DNA of 64,000 nt from Avibacterium sp. 20-132 (GCF_023611925.1 NZ_CP091456.1:1964001-2028000); one strand, 5' to 3'; positions 20,705 to 31,867 are shown, counted from the stretch's first letter. Program-made: numbers and translations. The notes: a model not told the origin generated them from the letters alone.

Positions 20705-21172
20705 TTATAGGCTCGTTTCAAATAATTCTTGCACTCGTTGCATTAACGCTAAAATCGCCGTGCCTGAGGTCGGTGTGATAAAAATAGTATCATCTCCAGC
20801 AATCGTGCCAAGAATGCCATCGGCTTTGCCCACTGAATCTAATAAGCGAGCGATAAGCTGTGCTGCGCCGGGGCTGGTTTTCACCACGATCAAAAAATCG
20901 TTATGATCGATGTCTAATACCAAGTTTTTTAATGGGCTGCTTGACGTTGGCACGCTTAATTCAGCGGGTAAACAGTACACCATTTCCATTCGGCTGTTAC
21001 GCGTGCGAACCGCCCCAAATTTGGTGAGCATTCGAGAAACTTTAGATTGATTAATATTATTAAAACCGAGCTGTTGTAGGGCGTTTACAATTTCCCCTTG
21101 TGAACCGAAGCGTTCTTGTTCGAGCAAGGTTTTAAATGTCGCGATTAAATTATCATTTTTGTCTGTTGTCAT
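20705..21172 (-). CDS. argR: Arginine repressor ArgR
   Basis: Hexameric regulator that represses arginine biosynthesis with L-arginine as corepressor. N-terminal winged helix has the [14 protein letters not shown] and [17 protein letters not shown] segments; the C-terminal oligomerisation domain has [13 protein letters not shown] and [10 protein letters not shown], which form the arginine pocket. The ATG at 21172 (155 residues) aligns with Haemophilus ArgR of about 151. In-frame ATGs at 21187 and 21226 exist, none with a good ribosome site, so the start is somewhat uncertain. An ARG box 50 bp upstream suggests self-control. Divergent from mdh. Confidence 0.93.
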   Translation of the reverse strand: MTTDKNDNLIATFKTLLEQERFGSQGEIVNALQQLGFNNINQSKVSRMLTKFGAVRTRNSRMEMVYCLPAELSVPTSSSPLKNLVLDIDHNDFLIVVKTSPGAAQLIARLLDSVGKADGILGTIAGDDTIFITPTSGTAILALMQRVQELFETSL

Positions 21173-21221
21173 CGTTTTAGGCTTCATAATAAGGTTGTAT
21201 TGCAAATATGGGCAGGAATTT

Positions 21222-21235
21222 TGCATAAAAATTCA
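21222..21235. promoter_or_regulatory. ARG box between argR and mdh
   Basis: tgcataaaaattca matches the ArgR half-site pair TGAAT-4-ATTCA at all but one position. Neighbouring boxes at the usual 3 bp spacing are weak. Consistent with autoregulation of argR. Confidence 0.6.
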
Positions 21236-21304
21236 ATTTTTAGCAAGTTGAAAACACCATAACAGAAAGGAAATTCAACAAGGTTAAAATAAATTTTTTA
21301 AAAC

Positions 21305-21320
21305 TTTGAATTAGATCTCA
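21305..21320. promoter_or_regulatory. CRP-like site upstream of mdh
   Basis: tttgaattagatctca fits TGTGA-6-TCACA at 8 of 10 key positions, centred about 93 bp before the mdh start. A near-identical element lies upstream of dld (59876-59891). Confidence 0.5.
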
Positions 21321-21405
21321 CTATTGAATTTCTCTGTTTGAATTTGCTAGGGGATAAGTCTAAAATTCAACTAATTTGATTTATAACCAAAAAGAGGAGT
21401 ATTAG

Positions 21406-22341
21406 ATGAAAGTTGCAGTTTTAGGTGCCGCAGGCGGAATTGGTCAAGCCTTAGCATTATTGCTAAAGTTACAGCTACCAGCTGGTTCAGAATTATCGCT
21501 TTATGATATTGCCCCTGTTACGCCCGGTGTAGCCGTGGATGTTAGCCATATCCCAACCGCGGTAACAGTGCAGGGGTTCTCAGGTGAAGATCCTACACCT
21601 GCGTTGCAAGGCGCAGATGTGGTGTTAATTTCTGCTGGGGTTGCGCGCAAGCCGGGTATGGATCGTTCAGATTTATTTAATATTAATGCGGGAATTGTGC
21701 GTAATTTGGTTGAAAAAGTTGCGCAAGCTTGCCCGAAAGCCTGTATTGGTATCATCACCAATCCAGTCAATACAACAGTAGCTATTGCGGCAGAAGTGTT
21801 GAAAAAAGCGGGTGTTTATGACAAACGTAAATTATTTGGTGTTACGACACTTGATGTTCTTCGTTCTGAAACTTTTGTGGCAGCGTTAAAAGGACTTGAT
21901 GTATCTCGTACAGCTGTGCCAGTGATTGGTGGACATTCAGGGGTAACCATTTTACCGCTATTATCTCAAGTGCCGTATGCACAATGGAAAGAGGAAGAAA
22001 TTGCGCCACTGACAAAACGTATCCAAAATGCCGGAACAGAAGTGGTGGAAGCAAAAGCGGGCGGCGGTTCTGCAACCCTTTCTATGGCACAAGCCGCTGC
22101 ACGTTTTGCCCATTCTTTAGTAAAAGGTCTGAGCGGTCAAACTGTGGTGGAATGTAGTTATGTAGAGGGCGATGGTAAATACGCACGTTTCTTCGCTCAG
22201 CCAGTTCGTTTAGGTAAAGAAGGGGTTGAAGAAATTCTGCCAATTGGTGAATTAAGTGCTTTTGAACAAAAAGCATTAGAAGATATGCTACCAACATTAC
22301 GTGCTGATATTGAATTAGGCGAGAAATTTGTTAATGGCTAA
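21406..22341 (+). CDS. mdh: Malate dehydrogenase
   Basis: NAD-dependent oxidation of malate to oxaloacetate in the TCA cycle, or the reverse in reductive branch metabolism of Pasteurellaceae. The 311-residue protein has the NAD motif GAAGGIG at 7-13, substrate arginines Arg81, Arg87 and Arg153, and the catalytic pair Asp150 and His177 (IGGHSG). Length equals the E. coli-type enzyme (312). A strong AAAGAGGAG ribosome site precedes ATG 21406. Monocistronic, ended by a hairpin. Divergent from argR. Confidence 0.97.
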   Translation: MKVAVLGAAGGIGQALALLLKLQLPAGSELSLYDIAPVTPGVAVDVSHIPTAVTVQGFSGEDPTPALQGADVVLISAGVARKPGMDRSDLFNINAGIVRNLVEKVAQACPKACIGIITNPVNTTVAIAAEVLKKAGVYDKRKLFGVTTLDVLRSETFVAALKGLDVSRTAVPVIGGHSGVTILPLLSQVPYAQWKEEEIAPLTKRIQNAGTEVVEAKAGGGSATLSMAQAAARFAHSLVKGLSGQTVVECSYVEGDGKYARFFAQPVRLGKEGVEEILPIGELSAFEQKALEDMLPTLRADIELGEKFVNG

Positions 22342-22357
22342 TTTTTAGCTAGAAAGT

Positions 22358-22389
22358 AAAAAAGGGCATTTTTTGTGATGCCCTTTTTT
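22358..22389. terminator. Terminator between mdh and gntR
   Basis: aaaaaagggcat and atgccctttttt form a 12-pair stem with an 8-base loop. The symmetry gives a T run on both strands, so it can end both converging genes. Confidence 0.85.
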
Positions 22390-22406
22390 AATGGCGGTGA
22401 TGGGCG

Positions 22407-23408
22407 TTATTTCACACTTTGCCCCAAATGAATTTCATAACCCAAATTAATAATATGGCTTTGCACAGGGAGTCCTTTTAAACGGTTTAGTAATTCTTGT
22501 GCGGCGATCTTGCCAATTTCTAACCTTGGCGTAATCACGGTTGCGAGCTGGGGTGTCATTGATTGTCCGACATCGTGGCCGTGAAAGCCAGCAATCGCCA
22601 TTTCCTGTGGGATTTTAATCCCTAATCGTTGGCATTCAAAGATAGCCCCTATGGCTAAATCATCATTGGTACAAAAAATCCCGTTAGTGTCAGGATATTC
22701 ACTCAAGGCTTGGCGAAGTAAATGTGCGCCTAAGGTGAAAGAAGAGGGTTCAGAGGTAATTAAACTATGTGGTGTGAGACCGTGCTTTTTCATTGCATTT
22801 TCATAGCCTTGCATTTTTAATTGGGTGCGTTTATCCATTCGAGCGGTAAAATATACGATTTTGTTATGACCATAATGGATCATCGTTTCTACCATAGATT
22901 GCGCAGCCGCCACATTATCAAAGCCTACCACTTGTTGAATACCCATTTCGCTGCTATCCATAATTTCAATCACAGGAATATTGGCGACTTCCAACATTTT
23001 TAGGGTTCGGGGGCTATGATGATTTTCCGATAAAATCAAGCCGTCCACATTATAAGAAAGTAGGCTTTCAATACGTTGTTCCTCTTTTTTTTCGCTATAT
23101 CCGTAGTGTGCGACCATTGTTTGATAGCCCGTTTTGTCTGTAATTAGCTCAATGCCTTTTAGCACTTCAGCAAATACTTGGTTTGTAAGTGAGGGGAGTA
23201 ATACACCAATGGCAAGGCTTTTCGCATTAGATAAAATATCTGGCGCACGATTAGGGATATAGCCAAATTGCTCAATTGCTGCAGCAATTTTTTGCTGGGT
23301 TTCTAGTGCAACAGAATCGGGCTGACGTAAATAACGGCTAATCGTCATTTTCGTTAAACCAAGATGATCGGCAATCATTTGTAATGTAGGGCGTTTTCGT
23401 CTATTCAT
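22407..23408 (-). CDS. gntR: LacI-family gluconate operon repressor GntR
   Basis: A 333-residue LacI-family repressor whose sequence follows E. coli GntR closely, including the block GYIPNRAPDILSNAKS after the DNA-binding domain and IGVLLPSLTNQVFAEVLKGIE and GYQTMVAHYGY in the effector domain (shortened here). The helix-turn-helix is at about 8-27 (LQMIADHLGLTKMTISRYL). The expected inducer is gluconate. No gluconate kinase or permease lies beside it in this window. Divergent from selD. Confidence 0.85.
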   Translation of the reverse strand: MNRRKRPTLQMIADHLGLTKMTISRYLRQPDSVALETQQKIAAAIEQFGYIPNRAPDILSNAKSLAIGVLLPSLTNQVFAEVLKGIELITDKTGYQTMVAHYGYSEKKEEQRIESLLSYNVDGLILSENHHSPRTLKMLEVANIPVIEIMDSSEMGIQQVVGFDNVAAAQSMVETMIHYGHNKIVYFTARMDKRTQLKMQGYENAMKKHGLTPHSLITSEPSSFTLGAHLLRQALSEYPDTNGIFCTNDDLAIGAIFECQRLGIKIPQEMAIAGFHGHDVGQSMTPQLATVITPRLEIGKIAAQELLNRLKGLPVQSHIINLGYEIHLGQSVK

Positions 23409-23546
23409 TAGTGATATTTATCAGCAAAATAATAAGGCACATTTTAACTGATTTAAGACAAAAATTTCACAAAAAATCACCGCACTTGATAAATCAGCGT
23501 ATAATAACCTCATTCACTCATCAGTTGATGGTAACGCGAGGATGCT

Positions 23547-24635
23547 ATGCAAAAAGAAACAGATTTGAACGACGTACAAAATGCGCTAGATCAAACGGTG
23601 GCAGAAACCATTCGTTTAACACAATACAGTCACGGCGCAGGGTGCGGTTGTAAAATTTCACCAAAAGTCTTAGAAACCATTTTACATTCGGAAATGGAAA
23701 AGTTTGTTGATCCAAATTTATTGGTTGGCAATGAAACCAAAGATGATGCTGCTGTTTATGATATTGGTAATGGATTAGGCATTATTAGTACAACGGATTT
23801 CTTTATGCCGATAGTCGATGATCCTTTTGATTTTGGGCGTATTGCGGCGACTAATGCCATTAGTGATATTTATGCGATGGGAGGCAAACCGATAATGGCA
23901 ATTGCTATTTTAGGTTTCCCAATTAAATTGTTACCACCGAGTGTGGCAAAACGGATTGTTGAAGGTGGACGCTTTGCTTGCCAACAAGCCGGTATCGCGC
24001 TGGCTGGTGGGCATTCTATTGATTCACCAGAACCCATTTTCGGCTTAGCCGTAACGGGAGTGATTTCTACGGACAAAGTGAAAAAGAATGCTTCCGCACA
24101 AGCAGGCTGTAAACTTTATTTGACTAAACCATTAGGCATTGGGGTTTTAACCACAGCAGAGAAAAAAGGTAAGCTCAAGCCAGAACATAAAGGGCTTGCC
24201 AGTGCAACAATGTGCCAAATGAATAAAATCGGTAGTCAATTTGCCGAATTGGAGGCAATCACCGCGATGACGGATGTAACCGGTTTTGGTTTGCTTGGGC
24301 ATTTAAGTGAGATTTGTGAAGGTTCACAGCTCAAGGCTAAAGTGTATTTTGATAAAATTCATACCTTAGATGGCGTGATTCGTTATATTGAAAAAGGTTG
24401 TGTGCCGGGTGGAACAGGGCGAAATTTTGAGAGTTACGGACATAAAATTTCACCAATGAATGAGCAACAAAAAGCGGTGTTGTGTGATCCGCAAACTTCA
24501 GGTGGGTTGTTGATTGCTGTGAAGCCAGATGCAGTGGCGCAAGTAATGGCATTGGCGCAGCAAGAGGGGATTGAATTATTTGAAGTGGGAGAACTCACTG
24601 ATCAAGAACAGCAGTTTTTGATTGAAGTTGTGTAG
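23547..24635 (+). CDS. selD: Selenophosphate synthetase SelD (cysteine form)
   Basis: Makes selenophosphate from selenide and ATP for selenocysteine and selenouridine synthesis. The active-site motif is HGAGCGCK with Cys33 and Lys36 (C17 and K20 of E. coli). The reactive residue is encoded TGC, not TGA. The glycine-rich ATP region [11 protein letters not shown] and [20 protein letters not shown] are present. The 362-residue protein starts at ATG 23547 with GAGG upstream, giving an N-terminus about 15 residues longer than E. coli SelD. Ended by a strong terminator facing pepA. Confidence 0.95.
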   Translation: MQKETDLNDVQNALDQTVAETIRLTQYSHGAGCGCKISPKVLETILHSEMEKFVDPNLLVGNETKDDAAVYDIGNGLGIISTTDFFMPIVDDPFDFGRIAATNAISDIYAMGGKPIMAIAILGFPIKLLPPSVAKRIVEGGRFACQQAGIALAGGHSIDSPEPIFGLAVTGVISTDKVKKNASAQAGCKLYLTKPLGIGVLTTAEKKGKLKPEHKGLASATMCQMNKIGSQFAELEAITAMTDVTGFGLLGHLSEICEGSQLKAKVYFDKIHTLDGVIRYIEKGCVPGGTGRNFESYGHKISPMNEQQKAVLCDPQTSGGLLIAVKPDAVAQVMALAQQEGIELFEVGELTDQEQQFLIEVV

Positions 24636-24645
24636 TGCCTAAAAG

Positions 24646-24676
24646 AAAACTCCCTCAAATAATTGAGGGAGTTTTT
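24646..24676. terminator. Bidirectional terminator between selD and pepA
   Basis: aaaactccctcaa and ttgagggagtttt form a 13-pair stem with a 3-base loop and T runs on both strands, ending converging selD and pepA. Confidence 0.9.
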
Positions 24677-24682
24677 TTATGT

Positions 24683-26167
24683 TTATTTTACTTGATCCAG
24701 TAAAAATTGGGTCAGCAAGTTTACAGGACGACCTGTCGCCCCTTTGTTTGCGCCTTGTAACCACGCTGTGCCAGCAATATCTAAGTGCGCCCACGTATAT
24801 TTTTTTGTGAAATTAGATAAAAATTCACCTGCGGTAATCGCACCGCCCCAACGCCCACCAATGTTGGCAAGATCAGCAAATGGAGATTTAAGTTGTTCTT
24901 GATATTCTTCACTTAAGGGTAAACGCCAAGCTTTATCGGCACTTTGTTGTGCGGCATTTAATAGCTGTTCTGCGAGATGATCATTTGGCGACATTAAACC
25001 GCTGTTGTGCTGACCAAGTGCCACCACACAAGCCCCAGTGAGGGTAGCAACATCAATCACTAACTCAGGCTCAAAACGTTCTACATAAGTGAGCGTATCG
25101 CACAGCACTAAACGTCCTTCTGCATCGGTATTCAGCACTTCAACGGTTAAACCACTCATTGTAGTTAAAATATCGCCGGGGCGATAAGCATTGCCGTCGG
25201 GTAAATTTTCACAGCCAGCTAAGACACCAATCACATTTAATGGCAATGCTAATTCTGCTAATGCGTTCATCACGCCATAAACAGACGCCGCACCTCCCAT
25301 ATCGTATTTCATTTCGTCCATACTGTCGGCAGGTTTTAAGGAAATACCACCTGCATCAAAGGTTAAACCTTTACCCACTAAAACAATTGGTTTGGCTTGT
25401 GGATTAGGGTGATTGCGATACTCAATAATGGAAAGTTGAGCTTCATTCTTACTGCCTTGAGATACCGCAAGATAGGCATTCATTCCAAGCTCTGCCATTT
25501 CTTTTTCACCCAGTACGGTGGTGCGAATGTGCGGTGATTTTTCGCTGAGTTTTTTGGCTTGCTCGGCTAAATAGGCTGGATTACACACATTGGGTGGGCA
25601 ATTTGCCACATCTTTTGCTAAGGCAACACCTAATGCAATGGCTTGACCTTGCTGAATGGCTTTTTCAGCCTCTGTAAGCTGTACGGGTTCAACCGCAAAC
25701 ACCACTTCCTGCAAGACGGAACGTTTATCAGATTTTTGGCTTTTAAATTGATAAAATTGATAAAAACTTTCAGCAATGCCTTCTACCGCAAATCTCACAT
25801 TCCAATAAAGATCACGTTCGTTGATTTGCACTTCCGTTAAAAAGTTATGCACTTGTTCCGCATTGGTAGCCTTTACTGCTTGAATAGCACTTTTGATGAC
25901 TTGTTTATATTGACGAACGCTAAGTTCTTCTTGTTTGCCACAACCCACTATAAAAATGCGTTCGAGATTTGTATTAGATAAACGCAAGGTAACCACTTCA
26001 CCGAGTTTGCCTTTCATATCACCTACACGAATAAGTTGGCTAATAGCGCCTTGGCTTAATTGATCAAGTGTTTGTGCTGCGGGAGAAAGTTTTCCTTCTT
26101 CAAACACAGCAACGATAACATTACCTGTTACCGCAGAAAGTGCGGTGTTTTTTACAGTATATTTCAT
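24683..26167 (-). CDS. pepA: Cytosol (leucyl) aminopeptidase PepA
   Basis: Two-metal M17 aminopeptidase that removes N-terminal residues from peptides; in E. coli PepA also binds DNA in Xer recombination and carAB control. The 494-residue protein has the M17 signature NTDAEGRL, the metal-site segment [15 protein letters not shown], and [11 protein letters not shown]. The N-terminal domain is present, so length is normal. Divergent from lptF, as in E. coli. Confidence 0.95.
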   Translation of the reverse strand: MKYTVKNTALSAVTGNVIVAVFEEGKLSPAAQTLDQLSQGAISQLIRVGDMKGKLGEVVTLRLSNTNLERIFIVGCGKQEELSVRQYKQVIKSAIQAVKATNAEQVHNFLTEVQINERDLYWNVRFAVEGIAESFYQFYQFKSQKSDKRSVLQEVVFAVEPVQLTEAEKAIQQGQAIALGVALAKDVANCPPNVCNPAYLAEQAKKLSEKSPHIRTTVLGEKEMAELGMNAYLAVSQGSKNEAQLSIIEYRNHPNPQAKPIVLVGKGLTFDAGGISLKPADSMDEMKYDMGGAASVYGVMNALAELALPLNVIGVLAGCENLPDGNAYRPGDILTTMSGLTVEVLNTDAEGRLVLCDTLTYVERFEPELVIDVATLTGACVVALGQHNSGLMSPNDHLAEQLLNAAQQSADKAWRLPLSEEYQEQLKSPFADLANIGGRWGGAITAGEFLSNFTKKYTWAHLDIAGTAWLQGANKGATGRPVNLLTQFLLDQVK

Positions 26168-26275
26168 TTGTTCCTCACTAATTTACTGCCTTCTGTTGAA
26201 AAATACGTTATTATACGCCATTCAATTTGAAACGACTTCTATAAAAATTGCAAGCAAAATAACATAGGCAATACG

Positions 26276-27373
26276 GTGATTTTAACAAGATATTTAACGA
26301 AAGAAGTATTAAAAAGCCAAATGGCGATCCTGTTCATTTTACTTCTCATTTTTTTCTGCCAACAACTTGTGCGTGTACTTGGTTCGGCTGCAAACGGAAA
26401 AGTGCCAGCAGATTTGGTATTTTCCTTATTAGGATTGGGGATGCCGACAATGGCACAATTAATGTTGCCTTTGTGTTTATTTATTGCTTTATTGCTTACC
26501 TTTGGTCGCCTTTATGCAGAAAGTGAAATTACGGTAATGCGCGCTTGCGGTGTAGGGCAACGTTTATTAGTAAAAGTCGCATTAATTTTATCTTTAGCCA
26601 CTGCGGGATTAGCCGCTTACAATGCGTTGGTTCTTTCGCCTTGGGCATTACAAAAGCAAAGCCAAATCGTCAAAGATGCAAAAGCAAACCCAACAATGGG
26701 GGCGTTAGCAGCAGGGCAGTTTATTTCAGCGAATAGTAGTGATTTGGTTTTATTTATTGATAAAGTTCAAAATAATACCATTGAAGGGGTTTATGTTTTT
26801 CAAATGCAAAATAAAAAAAATGAAAAACCCTCTGTCATTATGGCTGATCGTGGTGAACTCACCGCGTTACCAAATGGTGATCAGGTGTTAAACCTCACCC
26901 ATAGCCAACGCATTGAAGGGAGTGCCGTATTACCTGATTTCCGTATTACCGATTTTGAGCAGTATCAAGCCTATTTAGGTTATAAAGCTACAGAAAATGA
27001 GACTGATGATGCCGAAACTTTGCCCTTAAGCCAACTATTAAATAGCACAACACCGGCGGGTAAAACAGAGCTTCATTGGCGCATTACACTTATTTTAGCG
27101 GTTCCTATTATGGCATTAATCGCGGTACCACTAAGCCGTGTTAATCCACGCCAAGGACGATTTGCCAAAATTTTACCCGCACTTTTACTTTATCTCATTT
27201 ATTTTTTATTGCAGAGTTCTTTTAAATCAGCGGGGGCAGCAGGGAAAGTCGATGCAAGTGTGCTTATGCCAGTGGTAAATTTTAGCTTTTTGGCGTTAGG
27301 TATATTATTGAATGGCTGGAACAGTGCCTTTATGTACAAAATTCGCTATCAATTATTCAAAAAACGTGCCTAA
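26276..27373 (+). CDS. lptF: LPS export ABC transporter permease LptF
   Basis: Half of the LptB2FG inner-membrane machine that extracts lipopolysaccharide and feeds it into the LptC-A-D bridge. The 365-residue protein has three N-terminal membrane segments, a periplasmic beta-jellyroll domain (about 130-250) and three C-terminal segments. Typical pieces are [14 protein letters not shown] and [18 protein letters not shown]. The start is GTG at 26276; the ribosome site is weak. Next gene lptG follows in 12 bp. Confidence 0.94.
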   Translation: MILTRYLTKEVLKSQMAILFILLLIFFCQQLVRVLGSAANGKVPADLVFSLLGLGMPTMAQLMLPLCLFIALLLTFGRLYAESEITVMRACGVGQRLLVKVALILSLATAGLAAYNALVLSPWALQKQSQIVKDAKANPTMGALAAGQFISANSSDLVLFIDKVQNNTIEGVYVFQMQNKKNEKPSVIMADRGELTALPNGDQVLNLTHSQRIEGSAVLPDFRITDFEQYQAYLGYKATENETDDAETLPLSQLLNSTTPAGKTELHWRITLILAVPIMALIAVPLSRVNPRQGRFAKILPALLLYLIYFLLQSSFKSAGAAGKVDASVLMPVVNFSFLALGILLNGWNSAFMYKIRYQLFKKRA

Positions 27374-27385
27374 GGAATAAAAATA

Positions 27386-28453
27386 ATGATGAATACATTA
27401 GACCGTTATATTGGAAAATCCATTTTAGGGGCGATTTTTGCCACCTTGCTTACCTTAGTTGGACTCTCAGCAATTATCAAATTTGTGGAGCAATTTCGTA
27501 GCGTAGGGCGAGGAACTTACGATGTATTACACGCGGGACTTTTCACGGTATTAACAATTCCAAAAGATATTGAAACCTTCTTTCCAATGGCGGCACTACT
27601 TGGTGCATTAATTGCCTTGGGAAATCTAGCTAGTCGTAGTGAATTAGTGGTTATGCAAGCGTCAGGATTTTCACGCTTAAAAATTGGTTTTGCCGTAATG
27701 AAAACCGCCATTCCCTTGGTGATCATTACAATGATCATTGGTGAATGGGGGATTCCTCAAACGGAACAATTTGCACGAGATATGCGTGCCAAAGCGATTT
27801 CTGGCGGAGAAATGCTTTCCGTTAAAAATGGCGTGTGGGCAAAAGATGGCAATGATTTTATCTATGTGAGACGAATTACCGACAACGTAAAACTCAATGA
27901 TATTTATATTTATCATTTCAATGATAAACGCCAGTTAGAACAAGTCAGCCACGCGAATCAAGCAGAATTTAAAGAGGGCAACTGGCAATTAATGCAAGTG
28001 AATAAATCACGAATTGCTACAGACAAAATTACAACAACAAATTATCTTAACGAAGCGTGGCAAACCACCTTAACGCCTGATAAATTGGGCATTGTATCCT
28101 TACGTCCAACCTCACTTTCTATTTCAGGGCTGGCAGATTATATTGCGTTTATGAAAGAAACTGGGCAAGACGCAAAACGTTTTGAACTCACTTATTGGCG
28201 TAAACTCTTCCAACCAATTTCCGTTGGGGTAATGATGTTACTTGCGCTTTCTTTCATTTTTGGTCCATTGCGTAGTGTTACAATGGGCGCAAGAATGATC
28301 ACTGGAATTTGCTTTGGCTTTTTATTTTATGTCGTTAATGAGATTTTCGGCCCACTCAGTTTAGTTTATAATGTGCCGCCAATTGCAGGGGCATTAATGC
28401 CTAGCGGGCTATTTATTCTTATTACTTGGTGGTTATTAGCACATAAACGTTAA
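27386..28453 (+). CDS. lptG: LPS export ABC transporter permease LptG
   Basis: Partner of LptF in lipopolysaccharide extraction. The 355-residue protein shares the same plan: membrane helices at about 13-35, 60-85 and 100-120, a periplasmic domain, then three C-terminal helices. The LptG blocks LDRYIGKSILGAIF, ASGFSRLKIGFAVMKTA and FGPLRSVTMGARM are evident. ATG 27386 or 27389 can start. Ribosome site AAGGA upstream. Operon with lptF; a mscS-type gene follows 69 bp later past an uptake word. Confidence 0.94.
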   Translation: MMNTLDRYIGKSILGAIFATLLTLVGLSAIIKFVEQFRSVGRGTYDVLHAGLFTVLTIPKDIETFFPMAALLGALIALGNLASRSELVVMQASGFSRLKIGFAVMKTAIPLVIITMIIGEWGIPQTEQFARDMRAKAISGGEMLSVKNGVWAKDGNDFIYVRRITDNVKLNDIYIYHFNDKRQLEQVSHANQAEFKEGNWQLMQVNKSRIATDKITTTNYLNEAWQTTLTPDKLGIVSLRPTSLSISGLADYIAFMKETGQDAKRFELTYWRKLFQPISVGVMMLLALSFIFGPLRSVTMGARMITGICFGFLFYVVNEIFGPLSLVYNVPPIAGALMPSGLFILITWWLLAHKR

Positions 28454-28522
28454 TACTAAAGTGCGGTATAAGAAAGAGCCATTTTTATAATCGCTTTTTG
28501 ATTATTTATAACAGGAAATTTT

Positions 28523-29440
28523 ATGACAGAAAACAATTCACTCACCTTGGTAACACATACGCTTTCTCAATGGAAAGATTGGCTGATTGGTTTTATTCCT
28601 AATATTGTTTCAGCCATTATTTTACTTACACTTTTCTATTTTTTAGCCAACATTCTGAGCAAAGTCGCACTGCGCATCTATAGCCGTTTATTTGCCAAAA
28701 ACTTGCGTGCGGCGAAAGGCATTGCCATTGGCGTGAAAATACTGATTTGGTTTTTAGGCATTATTCTGGCGTTAGAAGTATTACATCTTGCCTCATTTCT
28801 AACTCACTTACTGGCTGGTGCAGGAATTGTGGGCATTATCGCCGGATTTGCCTTTAAAGATATTGCATCTAATGCGTTTTCAGGCTTATTAATTAAATCA
28901 GAACAACCTTTTGATATTGGAGATTGGGTAAATATCAACAATTCAATTGGTAAAGTAATGAACATTGGTTTAGTTACCGTAGAATTAATGACCATTGAAG
29001 GGGAAACCGCCTTAATTCCAAATCAGATGATTTATAGTGGCGAGTTTTTTAATTATTCTAAATTGAAAAAACGCCGCGTGATTTTATCTACGGGCGTGTC
29101 TTATGGTGATGATCTGGATAAAGTTCGCCAAGTTACCTTAGCATTAATGCAAGAGTGGGATTTTGTAATCGATAAAAATGACATCAATTTCTACTTTACT
29201 GATATTGGTAGTTCAACCTTTGATTTCGTTATTCGTTTCTGGGTAAATTTTGTAACCTATGAAGATTATTTAGAATCCAAAAGCCAAGCAATTATGGCGT
29301 TGAAAAAACGCTTTGAGCAAGAAAATATCAGCATTGCCTACAACGTAACTACGCTTGATTTTGGCGTAAAAGGTGGTGTGAACTTGTTCGATAAAACTCT
29401 TCAACTCAATGACAATCGCGCAACCGCAAAAGCACAATAA
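28523..29440 (+). CDS. mscS: Small-conductance mechanosensitive channel (MscS family)
   Basis: A 305-residue MscS-family channel that opens under membrane tension on hypo-osmotic shock. The pore-lining third helix reads AGAGIVGIIAGFAFKD followed by NAFSGLLI, the Ala/Gly packing typical of MscS. The beta domain follows with QPFDIGDWVNI and LIPNQMIYSGEFFNYS. Three membrane helices in all, at about 25-50, 65-95 and 100-125. It may be transcribed with lptFG or alone; a terminator follows. Confidence 0.9.
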   Translation: MTENNSLTLVTHTLSQWKDWLIGFIPNIVSAIILLTLFYFLANILSKVALRIYSRLFAKNLRAAKGIAIGVKILIWFLGIILALEVLHLASFLTHLLAGAGIVGIIAGFAFKDIASNAFSGLLIKSEQPFDIGDWVNINNSIGKVMNIGLVTVELMTIEGETALIPNQMIYSGEFFNYSKLKKRRVILSTGVSYGDDLDKVRQVTLALMQEWDFVIDKNDINFYFTDIGSSTFDFVIRFWVNFVTYEDYLESKSQAIMALKKRFEQENISIAYNVTTLDFGVKGGVNLFDKTLQLNDNRATAKAQ

Positions 29441-29456
29441 CGAAAAAACAAACGTG

Positions 29457-29484
29457 AGCCTATCTTTCAACGATAGGCTTTTTT
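29457..29484 (+). terminator. Terminator after mscS
   Basis: agcctatc and gataggct with a 7-base loop, followed by tttttat. Confidence 0.85.
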
Positions 29485-29682
29485 ATCCCAAGTAAAAAAT
29501 TTACTTTATTTCTTTCTATAAAGTGCGGTGAAAATGCGTGAAATTTACACCGCTCTTTAAAATTGACTAAAATTACTTCACTCATCATTAAATTGACAAA
29601 TTTTACTTGCAAGCAAAAATCAACTCCGTATAATTCATCACATCTAAAGCATAACAAATGCTTTTACCTAAATATCTCTTTA

Positions 29683-29769
29683 GCCAGTGTGACGAAATTG
29701 GTAGACGTAGCGGATTCAAAATCCGCCGCCCTTAAAAGCGTGTCGGTTCGAGTCCGACCACTGGCACCA
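29683..29769 (+). tRNA. tRNA-Leu (anticodon CAA)
   Basis: An 87-base class II tRNA. The acceptor stem gccagtg pairs with cactggc, the anticodon loop ttcaaaa gives CAA, a long variable arm (cgcccttaaaagcgtgt) precedes the T arm (cggttcgagtccg), and CCA is encoded. Genomic integrative elements of Haemophilus are known to insert at tRNA-Leu, and a decayed element fragment begins just 67 bp beyond it. Confidence 0.95.
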
Positions 29770-29836
29770 TATTTAAAACTACTCCTTTTAAAGCCAATAC
29801 GCATTAACGTTAATTTCTTTGTTAAGTGTGTAAATT

Positions 29837-30511
29837 ATGAATTTATTACAAAACGCTTTAAATAAGCCCTTTGTTATTACTGTAGCTTCAACCAAAGGTG
29901 GACGGCAAAAAGTATAAATGCAGCAAATATTGGTGCATTTTGCGCTGAATATCGCTTAAAAACTCTTCTCATTGATACTGATACCCAACTGACATTAAGT
30001 TCTTATTATGCTTTGGATTATCAGGCTCCCGATGGCACTTATGAATTTTTACATTTTAGAGATGTAGAACCATCACATATTATTCCCAAAACGCAAATTC
30101 CTAACCTTGACTTGATTCAGTCAAACGACCCATTAAATAAAATTAGTCCAATGCTACGAGATTCGCCAGATGGTGCGCTTCGTTTTAGCTTATTTTTAAG
30201 TAAAATCAAAGGCTATGATGTGGTTATTGTCGATACTCGCGGTAATCGTGACATTACTGTTGATATGTCTGTATTAGTTGTGGATGTCCTTTTCGGCTCT
30301 ATTTTTCCACATATTTTATTTGCAACAGAATTTGATGACTCAAAAATATTACTGGATTTTACTGTACCAGATAAAGTGGCTTATCGCGAAGCTACGACAT
30401 TCTCCAGTCCCTGTTTATCAATAAAACCGAGCGGAATATAAAACAATCCAAAAACTCTGTTCATTACTGATGCCTCAATTTGCTCAAAGCCATTTTATGG
30501 ATAAGGAGTAA
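29837..30511 (+). pseudogene. Degraded ParA-like partition ATPase of a lost integrative element
   Basis: Reads as a broken copy of the intact parA at 61944-62783. It opens with MNLLQNALNKPFVITVASTKGG and loses frame by a one-base deletion inside the Walker A loop. The following frame matches IGAFCAEYRLKTLLIDTDTQ and then PNLDLIQSND. A deletion removes about 60 residues between LFATEF and DDSKILLDF. A second frame change and a stop break the C-terminus, where KTIQKLCSLLMPQFAQ still aligns with the intact copy. The same leader word TTTGTTAAG precedes both genes. No function is expected. Confidence 0.9.
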
Positions 30512-30514
30512 GGT

Positions 30515-31760
30515 ATGAATACGAAGCAACCAATAGAACGTTATTCTATAGATGCGGAAAGCTCGGTTCTTGGTGGACTTATTATTGATAATACTCTCTT
30601 TAGATGAGATAGTTGATGTAATCACTTCAAATGACTTTTACCTGCACGCACATCAGATTATTTTCAAAGGGATTCTTTCATTATTAAGTAATGTTAAATC
30701 CGTCGATATATTAACGCTTGAACAATATTTTAAAGAACAAGGTATTTTGGAGCAGCTAGAAGGATTAGCCTATATCGCTCAGTTAGTGAAGATTACTCCA
30801 ACTACAGCTAACTTTAAGGCTTACATTGATATTGTTGTGCTATACAGCAAGCACCGTAAACTTTTAAGACTGGGTCAGAATATTATTTCTGAAATACAAG
30901 TTGCTAAATCAGCCGAAAAATTAGATGAATTACTTGAAAATATAGAAAAACAATTTACTGATTTAACACTATCTTAGCAGACAAATGGTATTACAGATTT
31001 AAATGAAACGTTAGAAAAGATAGCACTTCGAATGGAGTCTTCTGCTAAAAATACTGATCCCGTTACTGGCACTCCTATAGGAGTTCAAGAATTAGATGAA
31101 GTTACTATAGGAGGACAAGCTGGCGACTTTATTGTAATCGGAGCAAGACCTTCCATGGGAAAAACTGAATTTTGCCAGACGACTGCTTACCATACCTTAG
31201 AAAAATTCAAAGGTTTACCTATTCAGTTCTATAGCCTGGAAATGCCGGCAGAACAAATTCTGCAACGTTTTCTAGCTATGTGAGCTTGAATAAGTTTACA
31301 AGCTATCTGCAAAGCAGGGCAGTTAGATGAAGATGAATGGGCAAAAATCTCACTTACAATGGGCATGTTTTAAATGAATGGAAAAACCGCTTGCTCATTG
31401 ACGATGAAGGTGGCCCCCAAAAAAATTACGTTCGAAAGTTCGTTATAAAATTCGCAAATATGGCAAACTGGTGGGAATTTTTATTGATTACTTGCAATTA
31501 ATGCAAGGTTCTCGTCGTTACGAAAATCGTCATTTAGAAATTACCGCAATTTCTCATTCTCAAGTGTTAAAAAGTTTAGCGAAAGAAGTGGATTGTCCTG
31601 TTTACGCTCTCTCACAACTTAACCGAAGCTTGGAGCAGCGTGCAAATAAACGTCTAATGAATGCCGATTAACGAGAATCGGGCTCTTTAGAGCAAGATGC
31701 AGATCTCATTCTGTTCATTTACAGAGATGAGTTCTATAACGAACAAACTGAACATCCTAT
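30515..31760 (+). pseudogene. Degraded DnaB-like replicative helicase of the same element
   Basis: A broken copy of the element helicase at 62776 onward. It has a frameshift after residue 30, in-frame stops at about 30975 (tag), 31281 (tga) and 31669 (taa), and further frame changes near 31290-31440. Recognisable pieces are YSIDAESSVLGGLIID, TLEQYFKEQGILEQLEG, Walker A ARPSMGKT, FIDYLQLMQGSRRYENRH, ALSQLNRSLEQRANKR and [16 protein letters not shown]. The start overlaps or abuts the ParA relic as in the intact pair. Distinct from chromosomal dnaB at 35113. Confidence 0.9.
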
Positions 31761-31867
31761 GAATCTCTTTATCTTGAAATTGATCTTGATGAGCGAAAAT
31801 TCAAAAAAATTGTCACGAAACAACATGAGATAGAAAATCATGTTGTTCATAGCCTTGAACAAATTAC

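Noticed and set aside
29563..29865. 100-codon frame spanning tRNA-Leu
   Set aside because: The tRNA structure is complete and explains the conserved sequence; the frame has no ribosome site.
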